Positions 36,788 to 44,356 of a stretch of DNA of 64,000 bases are shown piece after piece. Position 1 is the stretch's first letter, and each line of letters starts with the position of its first letter. Position numbers and translations under genes: made by a program. Source of the stretch: Sphingomonas oligophenolica (GTDB taxonomy: Bacteria > Pseudomonadota > Alphaproteobacteria > Sphingomonadales > Sphingomonadaceae). The stretch is taken from contig NZ_RCZK01000004.1 of assembly GCF_006438955.1 (NCBI RefSeq), positions 62,001 through 126,000 on the forward strand, read 5' to 3'. Below the pieces are notes generated by a model. The model saw only the letters and a list, made by a program, of their open reading frames with translations. It was not told the origin of the DNA and searched no databases.

Positions 36788-36926
36788 AACGATCACCTTT
36801 CGTCACGTTGCACGGGCCGCACAGGGCTTGACCGTTTCCGGTTACGGTCCACCCGCCTTTCGAAAACGGTTGCACATGATCAGCGTGGAATGACCCCAAG
36901 AGCGGGCAGCCGCATTTTTGGCACAT
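36780..36926 (-). CDS. Mini HNH endonuclease (48 aa), core domain only
   Basis: A 48-codon frame from ATG 36926 to TGA, closed upstream by an in-frame TAG. The protein begins MCQKCGCPLLGSFHADHVQP and ends NVTKGDRYE. It shows a complete HNH zinc core: CxxC (Cys2, Cys5), DH (Asp16-His17) followed by PFSKGG, Asn31 in NGQALC, then CxxCN (Cys36, Cys39, Asn40) and Lys43. Nothing else is attached, so it is the bare nuclease module. It ends within the helicase start codon region. Alone it could nick DNA or act with the helicase. Real expression is likely from the overlap but unproven. Confidence 0.7.
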   Translation of the reverse strand: MCQKCGCPLLGSFHADHVQPFSKGGWTVTGNGQALCGPCNVTKGDRYE

Positions 36927-36979
36927 ATTCCCAGATAGTATCTATAAAGTCTTCCTTCGGCGCAAGGAAAATAGCCTTT

Positions 36980-37246
36980 TCAACGGCTAATCCAGTACTC
37001 GGTCATTGCTATCTCACGAAAGGGTAACGCGCTCGGCGGTTGACAGGAAGCAAAACTATTTGCGCGTCGAACAACCTTTGCCATAGACACTACCTCCGAT
37101 TTTATCAGAAATCCGTCTTTCTTTAGCCGAGCTAGCTCGGCGTTTAGATTCTGGACGCCAAAAACCAAAAGCGCTTCAAGTAAAGAAACTCTATGACCCT
37201 CCAGCATGTGCTCTCGAAGAGCCACGGATGGCTGAAATCGCGACAT
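36980..37246 (-). CDS. Small winged-helix/helix-turn-helix protein (88 aa)
   Basis: An 88-residue protein with a likely DNA-binding fold. REHMLEGHRVSLLEALLVFG followed by VQNLNAELARLKKDGFLIKSE looks like the two DNA-contact helices and wing of the small helix-turn-helix proteins encoded by phages and islands. The C-terminal tail is KVVRRANSFASCQPPSALPFREIAMTEYW. It lies 3 bp downstream of the interrupted ORF and 53 bp upstream of the HNH gene in the AT-richer island. It may be the island's regulator or a replication accessory. The assignment is by pattern only. Confidence 0.6.
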   Translation of the reverse strand: MSRFQPSVALREHMLEGHRVSLLEALLVFGVQNLNAELARLKKDGFLIKSEVVSMAKVVRRANSFASCQPPSALPFREIAMTEYWISR

Positions 37247-37249
37247 TGT

Positions 37250-37618
37250 CTAGCCTCTATGGTAATAACGGTCCGGATTATAGAACCTCTTTAAACTCCG
37301 ATATTTCTGGCTTGTTGAGCTTTCGTAGTCCTCTTTGACGTCGAGAGGCATGGCCTCGACATTAAGGACCAGCCACTGCCGTCCGGCGATCATACGGTCG
37401 ACATCGGATGAATAATATCCGGGATGTAGCTGGCCGTCTTGATAGCTCTCTAACCCATACTCGTCCTGTGTGACATCGATGAGCGTTTACGCCGCTCGTA
37501 GGAGCTCGGCCGGCGAAAAATCTTCACCAAGCTGAGTATATAGCTCGTCATAAATTCGGCGGAGCAGCTCGATGCCTCTACGAGGGCCTGACTGCGATTC
37601 GTTCGACCCTTTTGCCAC
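37250..37618 (-). pseudogene. ORF of 122 codons interrupted by one in-frame TAA
   Basis: From GTG 37618 the frame reads VAKGSNESQSGPRRGIELLR, RIYDELYTQLGEDFSPAELLRAA, then TAA at 37489-37487. It stays open in the same frame for 78 more codons: TLIDVTQDEYGLESYQDGQL, VDRMIAGRQWLVLNVEAMPL and a C-terminus ending RFYNPDRYYHRG before TAG. The two halves join smoothly in composition, so a single nonsense change of an intact gene is the simplest reading. No start codon follows the TAA soon enough to rescue the second half. I do not recognise the family. It is the first gene of the island operon. Confidence 0.6.
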
Positions 37619-37857
37619 TTTACAATTACATAAGACTTGTCGGCGTCAGTCAAGCGCAAGTCATTATAACGTGCTTCGGAGAAGCGTTCTGCGCGCCGGT
37701 GTAGTAATAGATTGCGGTCATCTCGCAGGCACGGCGTGGGGGTACTGGAATAATCCCGTACCCCCGTCAGTCGTCGCTTGAGCGACGCTGGCCGATCGCG
37801 CCCGCGCGCGTCGCGCGGCGCTGGATTTAGCGGCTGCTAAATCCTAGCGTTCGCGCG
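37619..37857. other. Gap between the AT-rich island and the SRAP gene; hairpin cluster
   Basis: No convincing gene was found. The plus strand holds three perfect hairpins: GGGGGTAC-N12-GTACCCCC (37738-37765), CGTCGCT-TG-AGCGACG (37772-37787) and GGATTTAGC-GGCT-GCTAAATCC (37823-37844). The last ends 14 bp before the SRAP ATG. Frames on the minus strand (for example one reading TAIYYYTGAQNASPKH) look like noncoding translation. No terminator T-run is present. Composition changes from AT-rich to GC-rich around 37.7 kb, so this is the island boundary. Confidence 0.6.
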
Positions 37858-38490
37858 ATGTGCAACGAAGTCGCTCGCCGTATCGCCTTGGGCCAACTCC
37901 GCGACGATTGGGGGGAGCTCAAGATCCCGCTCGTCTTCCCCGAGGGCTTCCCCAACCTCGCCAGCGTCGACAGCATCCGCATCACCGATCCCACGCTCGT
38001 CATCCGCGCCGCCGCCAATGATACGGACTCCGCGGGCGCGGGGCAGGGGGCCGAGGGCGTCGTGCGCCGCTGGAGCTGGCCCGGCCCCTCGGGCAAGCCC
38101 GTCTACAATTACCGCTCCGACGGGCGCGATTTGCGGAAGGGAAGATGCCTGATCCCCGTCGACGGCTTCTACGAATTCACCGCGCCCGAAGACCCCAAGG
38201 CAAAGCGCAAGGACAAGTGGCGCTTTACCCACGCCCGCGACGACTGGTTCTGCATCGCGGGGCTGTGGCGCGCCGGGGTAGCGATCAAGGACGCCCCGCA
38301 AGACGGGGCGGGGGAGGCGTTCACCTTGCTCACCACCGAGCCCGGCCCCGACATCGCGCCCTATCACTCGCGCCAGGTCGTCGTGCTCGACCGCGCCGAC
38401 TACGCCGGGTGGCTCGACGGCTCGGTCCCCAGCGCCGACCTCTGCCGCCCCGCGCCCGCGGGCACGTTGCTCGTCGAACCCGTGCGCTAG
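37858..38490 (+). CDS. SRAP-domain protein (HMCES/YedK family)
   Basis: A 210-residue SOS-response-associated peptidase-like protein. The family covalently traps abasic sites in single-stranded DNA through the N-terminal cysteine exposed after Met removal. The predicted catalytic residues are all present: Cys2 (MCNEVARR), Asn84 in VYNYRSDGR, Glu106 in VDGFYEF and His170 in APYHSRQ. The sequence differs from E. coli YedK around the Asn (YNYRSDGRD rather than NARAE) and after the His. It lies next to the AT-rich island and 3 kb from uvrA, but no LexA box was seen in front of it. Strong hairpins precede the start. Confidence 0.85.
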   Translation: MCNEVARRIALGQLRDDWGELKIPLVFPEGFPNLASVDSIRITDPTLVIRAAANDTDSAGAGQGAEGVVRRWSWPGPSGKPVYNYRSDGRDLRKGRCLIPVDGFYEFTAPEDPKAKRKDKWRFTHARDDWFCIAGLWRAGVAIKDAPQDGAGEAFTLLTTEPGPDIAPYHSRQVVVLDRADYAGWLDGSVPSADLCRPAPAGTLLVEPVR

Positions 38491-38643
38491 CGGGCTCCGC
38501 CACCCGCTGGCCGGCCCCGCCGGGCGCTGTCGCGTCGGCCTCGAATTTGCCTCCTGCACATTCCTCGGTTCGCGGGCTGTCCTACAAACCCCCTTCGTGC
38601 ATATAAAAACGGTCCCGCTTTGTTCTCACGCGAAGGGAGCGTC

Positions 38644-39729
38644 ATGGACACCGTCTCATCCACCACCACCTTGCCCGCGCTCGCCGATCGCGCGCAGCGC
38701 TATGACGGGTGGACCCCCGATCGACAGCGCACCTTCCTCGAGGCGATTGCCGAGGGGCACACCGTCGTCACCGCCTGTATCAAGGTCGGGATGGCGTCGT
38801 CGTCGGCCTATGCGCTGCGGCGGCGCGCGGCGGGGGTGGGGTTCGCGCTCGGCTGGCGCGCCGCCAATCTGCTCGCGCGCGACAAGGTCGCCGACACGCT
38901 CCTCGCCCGCGCGATCGACGGGCAGGTCGAAACGCTGACGCGCCAGAACGGCGACACCATCACCCGCCACCGCTTCGACAACCGCCTCGCCTCGACGATG
39001 CTCGCGCGGCTCGATCGCTTCGCCGACACCGAGGCGCGGGAGGCGACGCACCAGGCCGCGCGGCTCCTCGCCGCCGAATTCGACAGCTTCCTCGATCTGA
39101 TCGACCGCGACGACGGCCCCGCGCGCACCGGGCTGTTCCTCGCCGCGCGGATCGCGGACGACGCAGGGAACGCCGATCTCGGCGCGGTCCAGTCGCTCGC
39201 GCGCGCCGATCGCTTCCTGCGCACCGGCCACGGCCTCGCCGCCGAGATCGACACCAGCGACCTCGATCCCGACGCGCGCAGCCACTGGACCGCCGAACAA
39301 TGGGCGCGCGCCGATGCCGCCGGGATGCTCGCCTTCGCCGCCCCGGCCGAACCCGCGCGACACTCTCCACTTTGTCCACTTCACCCCGATGACGACGCCC
39401 CGGCCGTCGAGCAATCGCCCGTCTGGTGGGACGATGGCAGGAACGAATGGCGCACCCGCTTCGCCGCGCCGCCCGACTTCGACGGGGTCGAGGACGGCGA
39501 CCTTCAGGACGGTGATTATTCGCGCACCCTCACGCCCGAGGAGGAGGAGGCGGTTGAGGACCATCATGCCGCGGTGCGCGCCCGGCTCCACGCCGCGAGC
39601 GCCCCCGAACGCGACGCCTGGTTCGCCGCGCTATCCACCGATAGTGCGCCGCCCGACGGCGCGCGCCCCGCGTCGCCGCCCGAAGCGGCTATCGTCGCGC
39701 CTATTGCGGGCAGGTCGTCGCCGCCGTGA
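38644..39729 (+). CDS. Hypothetical protein with terminase-small-subunit-like helix-turn-helix N-terminus
   Basis: A 361-residue protein from ATG 38644, with AAGGGAG 5 bp upstream. The N-terminal third (GWTPDRQRTFLEAIAEGHTV, then TACIKVGMASSSAYALRRRA) resembles the DNA-binding helices of phage terminase small subunits. The middle is helical (RHRFDNRLASTMLARLDRFA...TGLFLAARIADDAGN), and the C-terminal 130 residues are Pro/Asp/Glu-rich with EEEEAVEDHHAAVRARLH. I have seen such proteins in sphingomonads without a function. No large terminase is nearby. Its last 29 bp overlap the 3' end of the convergent alkaline phosphatase gene. Confidence 0.65.
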   Translation: MDTVSSTTTLPALADRAQRYDGWTPDRQRTFLEAIAEGHTVVTACIKVGMASSSAYALRRRAAGVGFALGWRAANLLARDKVADTLLARAIDGQVETLTRQNGDTITRHRFDNRLASTMLARLDRFADTEAREATHQAARLLAAEFDSFLDLIDRDDGPARTGLFLAARIADDAGNADLGAVQSLARADRFLRTGHGLAAEIDTSDLDPDARSHWTAEQWARADAAGMLAFAAPAEPARHSPLCPLHPDDDAPAVEQSPVWWDDGRNEWRTRFAAPPDFDGVEDGDLQDGDYSRTLTPEEEEAVEDHHAAVRARLHAASAPERDAWFAALSTDSAPPDGARPASPPEAAIVAPIAGRSSPP

Positions 39730-41353
39730 CGTCGAGGTCGAGACAGCGCCCGTCGAGGCCGTGGACCGGCAGCCCGATCGTTGCCGCGAGCGTCGGCGCG
39801 ATATCGACCGTCTCGACCGACAGCGGCTGTTCGAATCCCGCCATCCCCTTGCGCCAGAACAGGATCGGCACGCGGCGGTCGTAATCCCAGGGGCTGCCGT
39901 GGGTCTCGACATAGCCGGGGCCGGGGGTTTCGATCGTCGTCGCGCGGGGCTTGAGCAGCACGAGCAGGTCGCCCGAGCGCGCCGGGTCGAACGAGGCGCG
40001 GGCGCGCTGGATCAGCGTCCAGGTTTCGGGCGGGCCGCTAGGCATCGGCGTCGCCGCGATTTCGGCACGCGGGAAGGCGGCGGCGACCTGCGGCTGCGCG
40101 GCGTAATAGGCGCGCGCCGCCTCCGAGACCTTCGTGCGGGTCGCGGCGGGGAGCTTGGCGTCGATATAGATGTCGCCCTCCGCGGCCATGAGGACGGGGG
40201 CGGTGAGGCCGAGCTGCTTGGCCACCGCGGCGTCGGCGGCCTTGGTCGCGAGCGCGGGGGCGGCGCGCGATTCCATCGGCATCGCGTGTGCCTGCTGGCG
40301 TTCGGTCATATCGTGCGCGCCGTGATCGGCGGTCAGCACGACCTCGTAATCGAGCCCCCAGCCGTCGAGCGTGGCGAAGAACGACCCCAGTGCCTGGTCG
40401 AGCTGGTCGAGCTGGATGCACATCTCGCTGCCTTGGGTGCCATAGGCGTGGCCGATATAGTCGGTCGCGGATTCGCCGATCGCGATAATGTCGGTCTGCG
40501 GCCCGGTGCCGAGCCGCATCGACTGGATCAGCCCCGCCGCGATCGACAGCGTCGCGGCATCGGCGGCCGGGGAGGCGCGGAACGACTTGAGGTCGCCCGC
40601 GGCGCGCGCGAAGCGCCCGGTGCCGAGGGTCTGATCGCCGACCCGGATCGGGCGGTCGACCGCCTGGCAGTAAGCGGGGAGCGGGAGCGGCGCCTGCGGG
40701 TGCGCGACCAGCGCGGCGATCGCGGTGTTGGCGCGGGTGAGGACCGCAGGCTCGGCGCGGCCCGAATAGCTGGTGTAGCGCTCGCCGTCCCACCACCATA
40801 GCTCGTCGACCTTATGTCCGCCCATCATCACCGCGGCGCGATCCTTGCCCGCGACCGAGACGACGCGGATGCGCGGATCGGCGGCTTTCATCATCTCTCC
40901 CAACGTCGGCACCTTCAGATGCTTGTCGGTGACGGTGTATTTGTCGTGGGTGCTGCCGGGGACGCTCTCGTCCTCGGCGCAATAGATCACCTTGTCGGTC
41001 AGCGAGACGCTCTGGTCGATCCAGTTGTTGGCGACGATCCCGGTGTGCGCGGGGCGCATCCCCGTCAGGATCGTCGAATGGCCGGGGCAGGTCTCGGTTG
41101 CGGCGTGGCTCTGATAGCCCGAAGGAAAGACGACCCCGGTCAGCAGCCGCTTGAAACCACCGGTGAAATGCGCGCGATATTGCGCGAACAGGTCGGCGGA
41201 GAACTGGTCGACGGAGATCGCGACGATCAGCTTGGGCCGCGTGGCGGGGGCTTGCGCTTCGGCAGGATGAGGGGGAACGGGAGCGTCACGCGCGGCGACC
41301 GGCGTAACCGCCAGCATGGTGGCAGCGAACAGGGCGGGGAGGACGGGTTTCAT
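39701..41353 (-). CDS. PafA-type periplasmic alkaline phosphatase
   Basis: A 550-residue exported phosphomonoesterase of the alkaline phosphatase superfamily, with a signal peptide (MKPVLPALFAATMLAVTPVAA). Metal and nucleophile residues are visible: VAISVDQFSADL (Asp49), SHAATETCPGHSTIL with the Thr nucleophile near residue 88, ATDYIGHAYGTQG and LTADHGAHDM, and a C-terminal ETHGSPWDYDRRVPILFW. Members such as the Sphingomonas and Chryseobacterium enzymes release phosphate from sugar and lipid phosphates, using Thr instead of Ser. It converges with the terminase-like gene, overlapping its 3' end by 29 bp. Confidence 0.9.
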   Translation of the reverse strand: MKPVLPALFAATMLAVTPVAARDAPVPPHPAEAQAPATRPKLIVAISVDQFSADLFAQYRAHFTGGFKRLLTGVVFPSGYQSHAATETCPGHSTILTGMRPAHTGIVANNWIDQSVSLTDKVIYCAEDESVPGSTHDKYTVTDKHLKVPTLGEMMKAADPRIRVVSVAGKDRAAVMMGGHKVDELWWWDGERYTSYSGRAEPAVLTRANTAIAALVAHPQAPLPLPAYCQAVDRPIRVGDQTLGTGRFARAAGDLKSFRASPAADAATLSIAAGLIQSMRLGTGPQTDIIAIGESATDYIGHAYGTQGSEMCIQLDQLDQALGSFFATLDGWGLDYEVVLTADHGAHDMTERQQAHAMPMESRAAPALATKAADAAVAKQLGLTAPVLMAAEGDIYIDAKLPAATRTKVSEAARAYYAAQPQVAAAFPRAEIAATPMPSGPPETWTLIQRARASFDPARSGDLLVLLKPRATTIETPGPGYVETHGSPWDYDRRVPILFWRKGMAGFEQPLSVETVDIAPTLAATIGLPVHGLDGRCLDLDVTAATTCPQ

Positions 41354-41399
41354 GAGCGTACCTTGGTGGGATGCGACGTCCGCGGTATGGCGGCGCGTG

Positions 41400-43430
41400 A
41401 TGACACTCGCAAGGATGCGCGCACTCGGTTGCGCTTTGATGACGCTGGTGGCGGTGTGGGCGATCCCGACCGCTGCGCAGGCTCCGCTCGACAGCGGACC
41501 GCACCTTGCGATGCGTCTTGTGGCCGAAAGCGATGTACCGCGCGCGGGCGAACCAGTGATGCTGGCGATCGAGACGCGGCCAGAACCCGGCTGGCATGGC
41601 TATTGGCGCAATCCTGGGGACGCGGGGCTGCCGTCGCAGTTCGCGTGGACGCTGCCCAAGGGCGCGGCGATGGCGGGCGAGGTCGCGTGGCCAGTGCCGA
41701 CGACGCTGCTGATCGCGGGGTTGATGAACTATGTCTACGAGGCGCCGTACGCGCCGCTGGTGACGCTGAACGTGCCGGTGGGGATCGCGACGGGTACGAG
41801 GCTGCCGATCAAGGTCGCGATCAATTATCTGGTATGCACGACGTCGATCTGCGTGCCCGAAGCACAAACGCTGACGCTCGACCTGACGGTGGGGGATGGC
41901 CACTCGACCGCGCGCGCGGCGTTCGATCGATGGCGCGCGGCGATTCCGAAACCGCTCGATGCGGCGGCAACCTATGCGGTCAAGGACGGCGCGCTGGCGA
42001 TCGCGGTGCCGCTGCCAGCTTCCGCTCGGGTCGACAGTGCGTATTTCTTCCCGATCACGCCCAACGGCGCGGTCGATTACGCCGCGCCGCAGACGGTGAC
42101 GCGTGACGGCGATCGGCTGCTACTGACAACGAAGGGCAAGCCGACGGGACCGATCGAGGGCGTGTTGCGGATCGGCGCGAACCGGGGGCTGGCGATTGCC
42201 GCACAGCGTGGGACTGTCGCCGCATCGGACGGCGGCGGCGGCGGCGGCGGCGGGGCGGCGTGGCTGACGCTCGTCGCGTTCGTCGGCGCGGTGCTGGGGG
42301 GGCTGATCCTCAACATCATGCCCTGCGTCTTTCCGATCTTGAGCCTCAAGGCGCTCAACCTTGCACGCGGCGGCGCGGACGAGCGCGGCGCGCGGGTCGA
42401 GGCGCTAGCCTATACCGCGGGGGTGGTGCTGGTGTGCGTCGGACTGGGCGCGGCGATCCTGGCGCTGCGCGCGGGTGGATCTGCGGTCGGCTGGGCATTT
42501 CAGCTGCAAAACCCGAAAATGATCGTCGCGTTGTTGCTGCTGTCGGTCGGGATCGCGCTCAACCTCGCCGGCTTGTTCGAAATGCCGATGCCGCGCTTCG
42601 CAGGCGAGGGTGGCGTGACCAGTTCGTTCGCAACCGGGGCGCTGGCCGCGTTCGTTGCGACGCCGTGCACCGGGCCATTCATGGGCGCGGCGCTCGGCGC
42701 GGCGCTGATCCTGCCCTGGTATGCGGCGCTGGCGGTGTTTGCGGGGCTGGGGATCGGGCTGGCGTTACCGTTCCTGCTGATCGGATTCGTCCCCGCGCTG
42801 CGGCGGCGGTTACCGAAGCCGGGCGCGTGGATGGAGGCGTTCCGCCGGGTCCTCAGCATTCCGATGTGGCTGACCGCGATTGCGCTCGCCTGGGTATTGG
42901 GGCGACAGGCGGGGGTCGACGGAATGACGTTCGCGCTCGTCGCGGCGCTGGCGGCGGCGCTGGTGCTGTGGACCGCGGGCGCACGCCAACGGCGGGGGTT
43001 GTCGTTCGGATGGATCGGCGTGGTCGGGCTGGTCGTGATCACGGGGTCTACGATCATGGGGGTGTCACGCAGCCCAGTAAGCGCGGCGATCGCGACCGTC
43101 GGTGCCGAACCCTTCAGCGAGGCACGGCTTGGGGCGCTGCGACAGGAAGGCAAGCCGGTGTTCGTCTATTTCACCGCGGATTGGTGCCTGACGTGCAAGG
43201 TCAACGAGAAGGCCGCGATCGAGACCGCGGGCGTGCGCGACGCGTTCGCCAAGCACGGGGTGGCAGTGCTGGTCGGCGACTGGACCGACGGCGATGCGAC
43301 GCTGGGGCGATTCATCCAGGCGCATAACCGCGCGGGCGTGCCGCTCTATTTGTTCTATCCCAAGGGTGCGGCGGAACCTCGGGTGTTGCCGCAGGTGCTG
43401 ACCCCCGGCATGCTGATGGCGCTGCAATGA
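41400..43430 (+). CDS. Thiol:disulfide interchange protein, ScsB/DsbD-like
   Basis: A 676-residue inner-membrane electron carrier. After a signal peptide (MRALGCALMTLVAVWAIPTAAQA within the N-terminus) comes a periplasmic domain (GPHLAMRLVAESDVPRAGEPV...VCTTSICVPEAQTL), a Gly-run linker near residue 280, eight membrane helices and a C-terminal thioredoxin domain with FTADWCLTCKVNE. The two membrane cysteines are in LNIMPCVFPIL and VATPCTGPFMG. The enzyme would pass electrons from cytoplasmic thioredoxin to the periplasm. ATG 41415 is an alternative start. The stop overlaps the beta-lactamase start (ATGA). Confidence 0.9.
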   Translation: MTLARMRALGCALMTLVAVWAIPTAAQAPLDSGPHLAMRLVAESDVPRAGEPVMLAIETRPEPGWHGYWRNPGDAGLPSQFAWTLPKGAAMAGEVAWPVPTTLLIAGLMNYVYEAPYAPLVTLNVPVGIATGTRLPIKVAINYLVCTTSICVPEAQTLTLDLTVGDGHSTARAAFDRWRAAIPKPLDAAATYAVKDGALAIAVPLPASARVDSAYFFPITPNGAVDYAAPQTVTRDGDRLLLTTKGKPTGPIEGVLRIGANRGLAIAAQRGTVAASDGGGGGGGGAAWLTLVAFVGAVLGGLILNIMPCVFPILSLKALNLARGGADERGARVEALAYTAGVVLVCVGLGAAILALRAGGSAVGWAFQLQNPKMIVALLLLSVGIALNLAGLFEMPMPRFAGEGGVTSSFATGALAAFVATPCTGPFMGAALGAALILPWYAALAVFAGLGIGLALPFLLIGFVPALRRRLPKPGAWMEAFRRVLSIPMWLTAIALAWVLGRQAGVDGMTFALVAALAAALVLWTAGARQRRGLSFGWIGVVGLVVITGSTIMGVSRSPVSAAIATVGAEPFSEARLGALRQEGKPVFVYFTADWCLTCKVNEKAAIETAGVRDAFAKHGVAVLVGDWTDGDATLGRFIQAHNRAGVPLYLFYPKGAAEPRVLPQVLTPGMLMALQ

Positions 43431-44275
43431 GGGCGGCGATCGCGATGCTGGCGCTGCTCGGCACCGGCGCGAGCACGCTCGATCCGCCCGCGTGGAGCGA
43501 GCCGACCGCCGCGTTCCCGATCCTAGGCCCGATCCATTATGTCGGGACCAAGGGATTGGCAGCGTATCTGATCAAGACCCGCGACGGCGCGATCCTGATC
43601 GACGCGACGCTCGAGCAAAACGTCGCCGCGATCGAACGCAACATCGCCAGCGTCGGGGTGCCGATCCACGGCGTGAAAATCCTGCTCAACAGCCATGCGC
43701 ATTTCGATCATGCCGCGGGGCTTGCGCAGCTGCAGCGCGACAGCGGCGCGCGGCTGGCGGTGATGGACGGCGACGCGCGCGCGATCGCGACCGGACGCCC
43801 GCCGAGCGTCGTCAGTTACGGCCTCGTCACCTTCCCGGCGGCGCGGGTCGACCGGGAGCTCCACGACGGCGACACCGTGACGTTGGGCGGAATCACGCTG
43901 ACAGCGATCAAGACGCCGGGGCACACCGCGGGCTGCACGACCTGGACGATGCCAGTGCGCGAGCGCGGTCGGACGCTGGTGGTGATGTTCCCGTGCAGCC
44001 TGACGGTCGCGGGCAACCAATTGGTCGGCAATCCGGGTTATCCGGGCATCGTCACCGATTTCCGATCGAGCTTCGCACGGCTGGCGACGATGACGGCGGA
44101 CGTGCTGTTACCCGCACACCCCGAACTCGCCGATGTCATGGCGCATCGCGCGCAGGTGGTGGCTGGTCGCCGCGACGCGTTCGTCGATCCCGGTGCGCTG
44201 GGGCGGATGGTGGCCGTTGCGCGCGAAGCATTTGATCGCGAACTGATCAGGCAGCAGACGATCGCGCAGCGTTGA
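43427..44275 (+). CDS. Subclass B3 metallo-beta-lactamase
   Basis: A 282-residue protein with the metallo-beta-lactamase fold. The subclass B3 pattern is complete: a N-terminal signal (MRAAIAMLALLGTGAS), PPAWSEPTAAFPILGPIHYVGTKGLAAYLIKT, the zinc site SHAHFDHAAG, TPGHTAGCTTWTM, the Ser-containing FPCSL segment, and LPAHPEL with the last His. B3 enzymes hydrolyse penicillins, cephalosporins and carbapenems in the periplasm; whether this one does is unknown, since environmental sphingomonads carry many such homologues. It is translationally coupled to the thiol reductase (4-bp overlap). Confidence 0.88.
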   Translation: MRAAIAMLALLGTGASTLDPPAWSEPTAAFPILGPIHYVGTKGLAAYLIKTRDGAILIDATLEQNVAAIERNIASVGVPIHGVKILLNSHAHFDHAAGLAQLQRDSGARLAVMDGDARAIATGRPPSVVSYGLVTFPAARVDRELHDGDTVTLGGITLTAIKTPGHTAGCTTWTMPVRERGRTLVVMFPCSLTVAGNQLVGNPGYPGIVTDFRSSFARLATMTADVLLPAHPELADVMAHRAQVVAGRRDAFVDPGALGRMVAVAREAFDRELIRQQTIAQR

Positions 44276-44356
44276 CGGCGGTGCCTCGGCCATCGTGCGG
44301 TGCACATAATGAAGGTAGCATGGAACAACGGTCCCCGCGCAAGACTTATCATTCCG

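Noticed and set aside
37450..37659. Minus-strand ORF reading RLTDADKSYVIVKWQKGR...
   Set aside because: It is in a different frame from the interrupted gene that it overlaps, and its C-terminal part has basic, shadow-like composition.
37619..37770. Possible tmRNA or other stable RNA at the island boundary
   Set aside because: No tag-like coding stretch, tRNA-like domain or CCA end was found; only isolated hairpins are visible.
42231..42260. Run of GGC triplets in the thiol reductase gene, a possible phase-variation tract
   Set aside because: It is a triplet repeat coding for a Gly linker, so slippage would not shift the frame; likely only linker length variation.
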